Source of the DNA: G963556115 sp963677015
GTDB lineage: Bacteria; Planctomycetota; SZUA-567
Direction: 5' to 3'
Length of the DNA stretch: 64,000 nucleotides
Assembly: GCA_963677015.1 (NCBI GenBank)
Contig: OY781533.1
Coordinates: 682,001-746,000, forward strand
Shown: positions 54,441 to 62,156 of the stretch, piece after piece
Numbering within the stretch: position 1 is the stretch's first letter
Layout: the number at the start of each line of letters is the position of its first letter
Notes under the pieces: generated by a model
What the model saw: the letters and a program-made list of their open reading frames with translations, nothing else
What the model was told of the DNA's origin: nothing
The model's database searches: none
Program-made: the position numbers and the translations under genes

Positions 54441-54530
54441 GGAGCGATGTCGGAGTCCGGTTTATCGAGCTGGTTTTGAAAACCAGTGTGGTTCGCGCCA
54501 CCGGGGGTTCGAATCCCTCTCGCTCCGCCA
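54441..54530 (+). tRNA. tRNA-Ser (anticodon TGA)
   Basis: A 90-base class II tRNA. The acceptor arms GGAGCGA and TCGCTCC pair perfectly, followed by G and an encoded CCA. The anticodon arm is CTGGT-TTTGAAA-ACCAG with anticodon TGA. A long variable arm (around GTGGTTCGCGCCAC) identifies serine, and the T loop TTCGAAT is canonical. It reads UCA and UCG codons. A terminator follows. Confidence 0.97.
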
Positions 54531-54541
54531 AATTAATGAAG

Positions 54542-54583
54542 AGGTATCAGATGCATTTATTGTGCGTTTGATACCTTTTTTTT
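54542..54583 (+). terminator. Terminator after tRNA-Ser
   Basis: An 8-bp stem AGGTATCA (54542-54549) with TGATACCT (54569-54576), partial inner pairing, then a T-run. Confidence 0.85.
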
Positions 54584-54690
54584 GTGAATATATTGGGGTG
54601 TGTTTTATTGAAAGTATAAGATAATGTTATTCTGATCTTGGCAATTTTTTGATTGTTTGATAATATCGTTTTATGATAATGCGAAATATA

Positions 54691-54730
54691 GACAGGTAAA
54701 CTTGACAGTTTACCTGTCTATGTGTATATT
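54691..54730 (+). promoter_or_regulatory. MarR-gene promoter with overlapping perfect operator
   Basis: TTGACA (54702-54707), 17 bases, TATATT (54725-54730). The -35 box is exactly the 6-base centre of an 11-bp perfect inverted repeat, GACAGGTAAAC (54691-54701) and GTTTACCTGTC (54708-54718), the size expected for a MarR dimer. Transcription should start near 54737, at the ATG itself. Confidence 0.82.
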
Positions 54731-54736
54731 GAGGTA

Positions 54737-55189
54737 ATGAATATTCAAAATAAAATTGCTAAAAATGAGAATGTTCCGGTCCTGGCGGGAGAGCTGAGAG
54801 CTTTGGTCGGAAAATTTAAAAGGCGTTTGCGGGAACAGTCGCATACCTGTGAGTTTACTCCTTCCCAGATATCGGTGATTCTGCGTTTGGAGCGCGAGGG
54901 TTCGGCAACGGTCTCTGATCTTGCCAGAGCTGAAGGGGTACGTCCACAGTCGATGCGGGCTACGATCAAAGTGCTTATATCACAGCACTGTATTCAGGTG
55001 GTTCCTGACCCAGATGACGGCAGGAAAAATATTATTTCGCTTACGTCGTCATGGCAGCAGCGGATAAAAAAAGGGCGTGAAGCCAGAGAAGACTGGCTGA
55101 TACGTAATATTGAGAGAAATTATAACTCGTCAGAGCTTGAGGTTATCTGTCAGGCTGTGGATCTGCTCAAGCGTATTGTTGAGAATTAG
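54737..55189 (+). CDS. MarR-family transcriptional regulator
   Basis: A 150-residue winged-helix repressor. The helix-turn-helix region is TVSDLARAEGVRPQSMRATI, followed by the wing containing VPDPDDGRKN, the D-x-R motif of the family. ATG 54737 sits about 7 bases after the -10 box, so the mRNA may be leaderless; a GTG at 54722 lies upstream of the predicted transcription start and is unlikely. A perfect inverted repeat in the promoter suggests autorepression. The MATE efflux gene 231 bases downstream is the natural regulatory target, although no copy of the operator was found before it. Confidence 0.9.
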   Translation: MNIQNKIAKNENVPVLAGELRALVGKFKRRLREQSHTCEFTPSQISVILRLEREGSATVSDLARAEGVRPQSMRATIKVLISQHCIQVVPDPDDGRKNIISLTSSWQQRIKKGREAREDWLIRNIERNYNSSELEVICQAVDLLKRIVEN

Positions 55190-55420
55190 AAATAATCATA
55201 CTCGGCTGTTACATGATTTTTGTGGATATCCTGGCAGAAATGAATGGCTTGAGTTTTTATATCTAAGTGATGGCTGTATAGATGAATATCGGTGTAATTA
55301 GCATATTATTACCGATTATTATTTTTACGCAATGCAGGTATATATTAGATTGTACAAATGGCTAATCCCGGCAAAATCTGATTTGTTCAGGATCTGGGCT
55401 TTGGCATAAAGGTAGTTATA

Positions 55421-56785
55421 TTGGATAAATTAGAACGTAAACAGCGGTTGATGCTTACAGCTCCGGTGGAAAGACTTGTGGTCAGACTTTCTATACCGTC
55501 AATTATTATAATGCTTATTACAGCTGCATATAATCTTGCTGATACCTATTTTGTCAGTGGTCTTGGAACCAGCGCAACGGCGGCGATAGGTGTGGTATTT
55601 TCGCTGATGGGGGTTATTCAGGCTATTGGTTTCTTCTTCGGTCATGGTTCCGGAAACTATATCTCTCGGAAACTGGGTGCAAAGGAATTTGCTGATGCGG
55701 AGGTAATGGCAAGTACCGGCTTCTTTTTTTCAATTATAGCAGGGAGCTTGCTCGGGGTGTTTGGATTGCTTTTTATGCATCCGTTACTGCTATTATTGGG
55801 AGCATCTGAGACAATGCTGCCATATGCGCGTGACTATACCTGTTTTATTCTGATTTCCGCGCTGTTTATGACCTCATCTCTAACTCTTAATAATCAGCTC
55901 AGGTTTGTCGGCAGTGCTAAATGGGCAATGTTTGGCATGGTGACAGGTGCGGTACTGAATATCGCTTTGGATCCTCTTTTTATCTATAAATTTGGCTTGG
56001 GGGCTTGGGGGGCCGGGCTAGCAACCTGTGTGAGTCAGATAATTGGTTTTATTATTCTGCTCTGGGCAACGCGCCGCGAAGGCAATATCGCGATTCATTT
56101 TCGTCATTTCAAGCCGTCTTTTCAGGCTTTAAGGGAGATGGCGCGCGGCGGGTCACCATCATTGTTGCGTCAAACCTGTAACTGTCTGGGAATTCTTTGT
56201 TTTAATCATGCTGCAGGGGCTTTCGGTGACAGTGCGGTTGCGGCTATATCTATTACTCAGCGGGTTACAATGTTTGCATATTCGGCGCTGTTAGGGTTTG
56301 GACAGGGGTTTCAGCCGGTATGCGGTTTTAACTATGGTGCCAAACGTTATGACAGAGTCGTACGGGCTTTCTGGTTCGGGGTGAAGATTGTTTCCTCATG
56401 TTTATTATTACTTGCACTTATCGGCGCTGTTTTTGCACCGTCTATTATTGCGCTGTTCAGAGCTGATGATCCCCGCGTTATCGCTATTGGAACCGCCGCA
56501 TTGCGTTTTCAGTGTATTACGGTACCGTTTTGCGGTATGATCATGATGTTCAACATGATGCTGCAGACGATTGGTGCCACAGCAAAAGCAAGTCTTATAG
56601 CTGTCAGCCGTTCAGGGTTATTTCTTATTCCGGCAATCATACTTATGAAAGCGGTATTTGGCCTGGGAGGAATCGAGGCCGCTCAGGCGGTAACCGATAT
56701 TCTTTCTATTGCTCTCGCCTTACCGCTTGGCTTTGGAACTCTAAGAAGTATGAAAAATTCCTCTATGATGTCTCCTGCTGCCTGA
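55421..56785 (+). CDS. MATE-family multidrug efflux transporter
   Basis: A 454-residue inner-membrane antiporter with 12 TM helices in two homologous halves. The N-terminal half starts PVERLVVRLSIPSIIIMLI and has NLADTYFVSGLG. The C-terminal half includes RVTMFAYSALLGFGQGFQPV, a MATE signature. Substrates (drugs, cations or a metabolite) cannot be assigned. The likely start is TTG 55421, with AAAGG upstream. It follows the MarR regulator in the same direction. Confidence 0.92.
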   Translation: MDKLERKQRLMLTAPVERLVVRLSIPSIIIMLITAAYNLADTYFVSGLGTSATAAIGVVFSLMGVIQAIGFFFGHGSGNYISRKLGAKEFADAEVMASTGFFFSIIAGSLLGVFGLLFMHPLLLLLGASETMLPYARDYTCFILISALFMTSSLTLNNQLRFVGSAKWAMFGMVTGAVLNIALDPLFIYKFGLGAWGAGLATCVSQIIGFIILLWATRREGNIAIHFRHFKPSFQALREMARGGSPSLLRQTCNCLGILCFNHAAGAFGDSAVAAISITQRVTMFAYSALLGFGQGFQPVCGFNYGAKRYDRVVRAFWFGVKIVSSCLLLLALIGAVFAPSIIALFRADDPRVIAIGTAALRFQCITVPFCGMIMMFNMMLQTIGATAKASLIAVSRSGLFLIPAIILMKAVFGLGGIEAAQAVTDILSIALALPLGFGTLRSMKNSSMMSPAA

Positions 56786-57103
56786 TTTTCAAAGATTCAC
56801 TTTTTTTGTACATAATCTCAATTATTTCAGCGATAAATAAATATTAATTTTATATGCCGCAGAAACTCTGCTTATATATAAGTATTATAATAATAAAAAG
56901 TTCCGAGCATAGGGGAAGAGTCATTTTAAACAAACAGTATTTTAAATTAATTTACCAATAAATTACATTAATTTACTATTTGCTGAAAGTCTTTTTTAGT
57001 GTATACTGAATAATATTAATTTTAAATATGGCTTATTCGGTATATTTGTCCCAGTTTCTTTTGCGGATTGGTTCTTTATTATATTAGTGCAGGAAGGTCG
57101 GTT
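56786..57103 (+). promoter_or_regulatory. AT-rich gap with candidate promoter
   Basis: No gene is seen. A candidate promoter is TTGCTG (56980-56985), 16 bases, TATACT (57002-57007), about 95 bases before the next start. The rest is AT-rich without clear repeats. Confidence 0.4.
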
Positions 57104-57580
57104 GTGTTACGTTATATAACTTATTCAAGGATTATGTTTGCGGCTCTGGCTTTGGGGGTTATTACTGGATCTGCGTTGGCTTTGATGCCTCCTGAAGTCT
57201 ATGTGAAAGCTATTGAAAGTTCTCCAATAAAGGTTATCGCTAAGGTAAAATCGGTGAAAGTCAGCGAGGAGAGTAAGTATTATATTGAGAAGAAGGTTGA
57301 GTTTGTGCTGGTAAAGTCATACGGACCGGTAACACCACCCAAGATTTTCTTTGGAAGCTGTAAAAGTTCTACTGATGAGACAATTGTCGGGGGAACTATT
57401 TATTATTATCCTAATGTCGGTGATGAGGTTTTTGTGACTCTTGACGGTGTCGGTGCCGGTGATGATTCAGGATATGTTACCAGTTATACTCCTATGACAG
57501 ATGAATTGAAGAATATTCTGCAAAATATCGGTGTTTCCGGCCTTGAGTATGGTATTGGCAAGGTAAGTGTGAAGTTTTAG
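57104..57580 (+). CDS. Small exported protein of unknown function
   Basis: 158 residues from GTG 57104, with AGGAAGG 6 bases upstream. Residues 1-26 form a signal peptide (MFAALALGVITGSALA). The mature part is short and beta-rich (PIKVIAKVKSVKVSEESKYY, VGDEVFVTLDGVGAGDDSGY) with a single cysteine in FFGSCKSS. I do not recognise the family. It stands alone between its own promoter and a terminator. A soluble periplasmic or surface protein is likely. Confidence 0.75.
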   Translation: MLRYITYSRIMFAALALGVITGSALALMPPEVYVKAIESSPIKVIAKVKSVKVSEESKYYIEKKVEFVLVKSYGPVTPPKIFFGSCKSSTDETIVGGTIYYYPNVGDEVFVTLDGVGAGDDSGYVTSYTPMTDELKNILQNIGVSGLEYGIGKVSVKF

Positions 57581-57646
57581 CTGTCTTTTTCTTCCAATGC
57601 TTTTATGTTTGTATTCTCACATTTCCTGAAGCATTTGGGGGATAAG

Positions 57647-57682
57647 TTAAAGCGTATTCATTGTGATATGAATACGCTTTAA
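57647..57682. terminator. Hairpin between convergent genes
   Basis: A perfect 15-bp stem (57647-57661 with 57668-57682) and a 6-base loop. The T-run is weak. It separates the exported-protein gene from flgM and may act in both directions. Confidence 0.7.
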
Positions 57683-57723
57683 TCTTAGAAATTCTATTGT
57701 TTAAAATGATCTATGTATGCGTT

Positions 57724-57999
57724 TTAAAAGTTCTTCAGGGCTTCATCAAGCGCATTGTCTAGGGCTTTATCAAGCTTTTCAGAAGTAAGGTAAGTACCAT
57801 CCTTGATTTGCTGACGAACCTCCATAATCTTGTCTAAACGCAATTGCTCAGCGCCTCTTACGGTCATTACATCTTTGGATATATTTACCGTGTCGGTTTC
57901 ACGGAGTGAGGGGTTCTGCTGGAATTCGTAAAGCTTTCGTGCTTTACGTGCAGGAGTATTACCCATCATGCTGTTTATTGCTGAAATATTATTATCCAT
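57724..57999 (-). CDS. flgM: FlgM-like anti-sigma-28 factor
   Basis: A 91-residue protein with the FlgM C-terminal helical region: DTVNISKDV, then RLDKIMEVRQQIKDGTY and SEKLDKALDNAL. FlgM binds and holds sigma-28 until the flagellar hook is complete and FlgM is exported. AAGGAGAG precedes ATG 57999. It lies directly downstream of fliA on the same strand, with a sigma-28 promoter between the two. The N-terminal half is disordered, as usual. Confidence 0.88.
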   Translation of the reverse strand: MDNNISAINSMMGNTPARKARKLYEFQQNPSLRETDTVNISKDVMTVRGAEQLRLDKIMEVRQQIKDGTYLTSEKLDKALDNALDEALKNF

Positions 58000-58129
58000 A
58001 TTGTGCTCTCTCCTTATCCCGGTCGGTAACCGTATCTAAGATCATGCAGTTTATCTTATAACAGTATACACTTTAAGTGGTTATTTTGCAACTAATAAAT
58101 CCGAACAAAGTTGATTTTATCTACACTAT

Positions 58130-58156
58130 TTATCGGGTGTAAATCATCAAACCTTA
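58130..58156 (-). promoter_or_regulatory. Sigma-28 (FliA) promoter of flgM
   Basis: On the minus strand: TAAGGTTT (58156-58149), 11 bases, CCCGATAA (58137-58130). The consensus is TAAAGTTT-N11-GCCGATAA, so each box matches 7 of 8 and the spacing is exact. The -35 box begins with the fliA stop codon. The predicted start near 58121 leaves a leader of about 120 bases before flgM. Confidence 0.88.
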
Positions 58157-58900
58157 CAGGTAAATTCCTTTTTGTTCCAATTTTTTTCTTATTTTAGTGG
58201 TCATGGCAGAATGAATCTGGCATACTCTGCTCTCAGAGACATTCATTATCCGGCCAATTTCTTTTAGTGTGAGCTCTTCCTGATAGTACAAGACAACCAT
58301 CAGCTGCTCTTTTTCATCCAGAAGATCGTAGATAAGCTCTATTATCTCTTCTGTTTCAATATTATAGCCCGGTTCATTGGTTTTTTTCTTGTTTGCCAGA
58401 ACATCGGCAAAGGTATGATTATCATTTTCTGATGAATCGTTTATTCTAATCATTCTGGAAGCCTGTTCACCAATTTCTGCATCCCAGAATTCATTCATGG
58501 TGAGTCCGGCACGTTCTGCAATTGACTCCGAGCTTAATTCTCCTCCAGTACTGCGTATTTCCTGTTCAGCTTTGTTTATTCTGCTGACCCGGTCGCGGGT
58601 TACCCGGCCCAGAGTATCATGATTACGGAGTTCGTCAATAATTGAGCCGCGGATTCGGGTGAGGGCATAGGTGGTGAACTTTGCTTCGCGTGTTTCGTCG
58701 TAACGTTTGATCGCTGAAAGCAGCCCCATACAGCCGGCGGAATAGAGATCTTCTCTATCAACGTAGGAAGGAACATTGACCGACATTCGACCAACTGTAA
58801 CTTTGACCATAGGAAGGTATGCTTCTACAAGCTCTTCATAGGCCTTTCTATCACCTTCTCTATAGAGTTTCCAGAGTTCGGCATTGTCATCGTCGGTCAT
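58154..58900 (-). CDS. fliA: RNA polymerase sigma factor FliA (sigma-28)
   Basis: A flagellar sigma factor of 248 residues. Region 2 is at about 20-95 (YLPMVKVTVGRMSVNVPSYV, then DLYSAGCMGLLSAIKRYDE and the RIRGSIIDELR motif). Region 3 is at 100-170, and region 4 holds LTLKEIGRIMNVSESRVCQI, the -35-binding helix-turn-helix. The order and motifs are those of the FliA/WhiG group. No other flagellar structural gene is in the window. Its product should use the promoter at its own 3' end to express flgM. Confidence 0.95.
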   Translation of the reverse strand: MTDDDNAELWKLYREGDRKAYEELVEAYLPMVKVTVGRMSVNVPSYVDREDLYSAGCMGLLSAIKRYDETREAKFTTYALTRIRGSIIDELRNHDTLGRVTRDRVSRINKAEQEIRSTGGELSSESIAERAGLTMNEFWDAEIGEQASRMIRINDSSENDNHTFADVLANKKKTNEPGYNIETEEIIELIYDLLDEKEQLMVVLYYQEELTLKEIGRIMNVSESRVCQIHSAMTTKIRKKLEQKGIYL

Positions 58901-59228
58901 TTGAAATCCTGCTATCTAAAATATAACAATAAAGATAGATCTGCTATATTTATTATAATAAATAAATCGAAAAATTTTGACTGTTATCAGCATTTGATCT
59001 TGTTTAAATAACAATTCGCTAGATTATATCGAAAAGATTCGGGTTCTTGTATAATTAAATTACTCTGAAAAGGTACTTTGATTTAAAAAAAGTACTATTT
59101 TCCGGTTATGGCTGATAAGTAACAACCTTTATACATAATATAAAGTATTATATCAAATCTTTATGAAAATACGAGAAAAAACTCTCAAGGAAGCCTTGAG
59201 AGTTTTTATATAACTAATTTGGGAAAAA
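58901..59228 (-). terminator. Gap with terminator of the PEP-CTERM gene (59177-59207)
   Basis: The gap has no gene. A perfect 14-bp stem (59177-59190 with 59194-59207) and 3-base loop, with a T-run on the minus strand, ends the PEP-CTERM transcript. The rest is AT-rich and should contain the fliA promoter; no clear boxes were fixed. Confidence 0.85.
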
Positions 59229-60011
59229 CTATCTAGCCAGACTGCCTTTGCGGTAGAATTTGACAGCAGTAAGTCCAAGTGCAGCAAGGATCATAAGTGC
59301 CCATTCTGCAGGTTCCGGAACTGCTCCGGTTGAACCTGAGCCTGTAGTCTCGAAGCTTAGAGTCCAGCCTTCAATTACAGTGGCATCGGTAGAATAATTA
59401 TCGAATGCAAGAAGAGTCCAGGTTCCGTTGGCAGATATATCATCAAAGGCTGATAGCAGGTTTTCGTCTGCAAAATTATCAGGGTCACCGAAAAATCCTT
59501 CTGCGATCGGATCAACTACAGCATATTCTCCGGTACGAAGATAATAAGGCTGGATGTCATAATCAGAAAGCTGATATGAACCTTCTTCTAAATTTTTATT
59601 TTCGTTCTGTGCTTCATTGAAGCTGTTTGAAACCGCAATCTGGCTATCCGCTTCATCATCAAAGGTGATATCGACGGTTGGCACATAAGAATTTTCATTT
59701 GCGCCGCCGGCATTAGCTGCTAGAACTACAGCAGTATCATTAGGGCCGACCAATACAAGAACCATATCGACAAAAGCTTTTGAAGTTACACCGTCAAGGG
59801 TGACATTGAGGTCGGTGATAGTGCCGGTAGTTCCTGAAACGTCAATACTGCTGCTGACAACATCATCTGCAGTACCGCCGGTACTCCACCAGCCCTGGTG
59901 ATTATATTCCGGTACATCTATTTCGCTGGTATTACTGAAAGTGTAGCTTTCTGCGTGAGCGGTGGTTATCACTGCAAATGCCAGAAATAATATTGCTAGA
60001 AATTTATTCAT
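59229..60011 (-). CDS. PEP-CTERM protein with proprotein-convertase P-like domain
   Basis: A 260-residue exported protein. Residues 1-20 are a signal peptide (MNKFLAILFLAFAVITTAHA). A jelly-roll P-domain-like fold covers about 45-225 (SIDVSGTTGTITDLNVTLDG, ending NGTWTLLAFDNYSTDATVIE). The C-terminus has the sorting signal VPEPAEWALMILAALGLTAV followed by a basic tail, the target of exosortase. It would be anchored or released at the surface with the exopolysaccharide matrix. The P domain usually accompanies a subtilase, but no protease domain is present here. Confidence 0.92.
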   Translation of the reverse strand: MNKFLAILFLAFAVITTAHAESYTFSNTSEIDVPEYNHQGWWSTGGTADDVVSSSIDVSGTTGTITDLNVTLDGVTSKAFVDMVLVLVGPNDTAVVLAANAGGANENSYVPTVDITFDDEADSQIAVSNSFNEAQNENKNLEEGSYQLSDYDIQPYYLRTGEYAVVDPIAEGFFGDPDNFADENLLSAFDDISANGTWTLLAFDNYSTDATVIEGWTLSFETTGSGSTGAVPEPAEWALMILAALGLTAVKFYRKGSLAR

Positions 60012-60076
60012 AATTTAACTCCATTTCCACTAATGAGAGTGAATGTTAATAATTATTTAGTAAAAATAACCTACAC

Positions 60077-60106
60077 AGTATAGCATTGTTTGATGTGTTT
60101 TGTAAA
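60077..60106 (-). promoter_or_regulatory. Promoter of the PEP-CTERM gene
   Basis: On the minus strand: TTTACA (60106-60101), 18 bases, TATACT (60082-60077) with an extended TGC before the -10. It lies 66 bases before the start. The remainder of the gap to 60397 is very AT-rich with no gene. Confidence 0.6.
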
Positions 60107-60397
60107 GTTAATTTTTAATTTTCTTGCATAAAAGTAAAAAAAATATTATTTTTTTTAACTTGTTGTGTGCCAACTTGTTATTGGCTTTTGACTATGTCTA
60201 TACTGGGAATAATCGCAATATTTTATATCATGTAGGGTATAACTGAAGGCTTGGGTTAAGGATTGATTTCTTGTTGTTGTAAATAAAATTTGCATATTTG
60301 TAAATAAATTTAAGTTACCTGTTTTGAATTAATGAAGACAACAAATTTTAGTATGTGAAAATCGCTATATCTGATTTTGAAGGTTCGACAATCACAG

Positions 60398-62137
60398 TCA
60401 CAGTAATGGGGATGGAAGCTGTTCAGCAAACAGCAGTGTCGCTTTACTCGATCTGGAGAAAATGCGGACAGTAGCCCAATCTTTCTTCTTGCCACTGAGA
60501 ATTTGGACGATGTTACTGAGCATCATTTCCGAGTAGTTGTTTTCATCTTTGCCTTTAGTGCTGAAATAATAGAGCAGATATTTTGTCTGAGTGTTTTTGC
60601 TCAGGGTCAGGAGTGTACCTTCGTGTTCGGGGGTGGTCGGTATGGCTGCTGGAGAGTTTGAAACAATATTCCAGCCGGCACCGCTCTGGCAGAATTCCGG
60701 TGGATGTATTTTATGGCGATTCCCGGCGGAGAAAGTTATCAGAAGTTCTACAGGGGGAAGTTTTTTGTCGGTAATTGAACTATAGCGTCTGTAAATGATA
60801 TTGGATCGACCGAAATAAGCAATATCGCTTTGGGAAAGTGAAATATCAGTACCCACCCAGTTGTGCAAATAATATGGGAGGTTGTACTCTGAAATTTTCT
60901 TGTTGTTGCCGGATAATTGAGCTGATCCTGCCGGAAATATCAGGGCTATCGTAAGGGCAAGTATACTTGCGTAAAAAAAGAAAGAGTAAAGCGCAGGTCC
61001 GGCATTAACTTTAACTATATTCACCGGTTGGCAGTCTTCTGAAGATGTGCTTCGAGTCAAAGTATAATAGAGTATTTGCTGCAGGATGACGATGGCTATA
61101 AGCAGGATAAAGCGTTCGATCTCCGGATTTATGTTCATAGCGGGGGTAAGGTCACGCAGTCTCAGGATTACACGGGGAAATCCGAGAATCGGCAACAGGA
61201 GCAGAGGTAGGGTTAGAAGAGCCTGGCGCAGCGGGAATAACTGGATGATGAGTCCGGCAAAAATAATTATCAGTCCAATCCCTCCAAGGGTAATGATACC
61301 TAGAATATGAGAAGTGATACCACACAAAAGCCCTGAAACAAGACATATTCCGGTCGCGATATCTGCAGCCGGGAGTGGACTCGGTCTTTTTTCAGCTGGT
61401 TGTTTTTGCTTGTGTAATTGCAGGAGAATTAAGATCGCCGGAATAATATAGAAGATAAAACCAAGATGGTTTGAGCTGTTCCAGGCACTACCAAACCAGT
61501 CCATAAACTGATCACAAATAAACGGCAGATAAAGGAAGATTAGAAGCAGTATTGTCAGTATTAGCCGGTAGCGGGCGGAAAGACCGGAACGGGAGTTTTT
61601 ATTTTCAGTTGTTATTGCTTTTCTGCTCATTCTGATGCAGATATGGCAGAGCAGGGTGAAGGCGACAATAAAGGTTATAATGCCAATCGTATTGTGAAGG
61701 AGACCTTCCGGGACTGCGGAACCCCGCTGAATTCCCAGTAATACCAGAATAGTGACCCGTACTCCGTTTGCAAAAACAGCGATAACGGCCGAGAGCAGAA
61801 TGGTCTCTGCCCTTTGTATCTGTTTAAGATTTCTCCAGCTGAGACTTAGAAAAATTCCGCTTCCCAGCATTACCTTGAGAATGGTTGAACCGCTGCAGGC
61901 CGCTATGACTTCAAATCTCAACTCATTACGCAGTATAACATTGCCCTGACGTTCAACAGCTATATTAAGAAGTGTCAGAATCTTCTCGGCAATAATTGAT
62001 GAGATCAGACGCAGGTCGTTGGAAATAAAATCATCAATATACAAACTGTATACTACCCAGAACAGACTGGCTACTATAACCGCTCTGAGCAGTGAATCCT
62101 GTTTGTTACCTCTTTTACCGCTAGTATTATTCTGCAT
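60398..62137 (-). CDS. Exosortase fused to EpsI-type domain
   Basis: A polytopic inner-membrane protein of 579 residues. The exosortase/archaeosortase core is at the N-terminus, with catalytic Cys81 (IAACSGS), Arg127 (NGVRVT) and His148 (LLHNTIG). Further TM helices fill about 190-400. Residues about 410-579 are an EpsI (DUF3485)-like domain (PYYLHNWVGTD, IHPPEFCQSGAGW). The N-terminal helices that precede the active site in long exosortases are few here. It should cleave PEP-CTERM signals such as that of the gene at 59229. It follows the TPR gene by 19 bases, so they are one operon. Confidence 0.88.
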   Translation of the reverse strand: MQNNTSGKRGNKQDSLLRAVIVASLFWVVYSLYIDDFISNDLRLISSIIAEKILTLLNIAVERQGNVILRNELRFEVIAACSGSTILKVMLGSGIFLSLSWRNLKQIQRAETILLSAVIAVFANGVRVTILVLLGIQRGSAVPEGLLHNTIGIITFIVAFTLLCHICIRMSRKAITTENKNSRSGLSARYRLILTILLLIFLYLPFICDQFMDWFGSAWNSSNHLGFIFYIIPAILILLQLHKQKQPAEKRPSPLPAADIATGICLVSGLLCGITSHILGIITLGGIGLIIIFAGLIIQLFPLRQALLTLPLLLLPILGFPRVILRLRDLTPAMNINPEIERFILLIAIVILQQILYYTLTRSTSSEDCQPVNIVKVNAGPALYSFFFYASILALTIALIFPAGSAQLSGNNKKISEYNLPYYLHNWVGTDISLSQSDIAYFGRSNIIYRRYSSITDKKLPPVELLITFSAGNRHKIHPPEFCQSGAGWNIVSNSPAAIPTTPEHEGTLLTLSKNTQTKYLLYYFSTKGKDENNYSEMMLSNIVQILSGKKKDWATVRIFSRSSKATLLFAEQLPSPLL

Positions 62138-62156
62138 AATCCGGTTTTACTGTTCC

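Noticed and set aside
54436..54624. 62-codon plus-strand frame
   Set aside because: It covers the tRNA-Ser gene and its terminator.
60110..60190. Sigma-54-like TGGCAC on the minus strand near the PEP-CTERM gene
   Set aside because: The required GC element (TTGC) is missing at the right spacing, and a good sigma-70 promoter lies closer.
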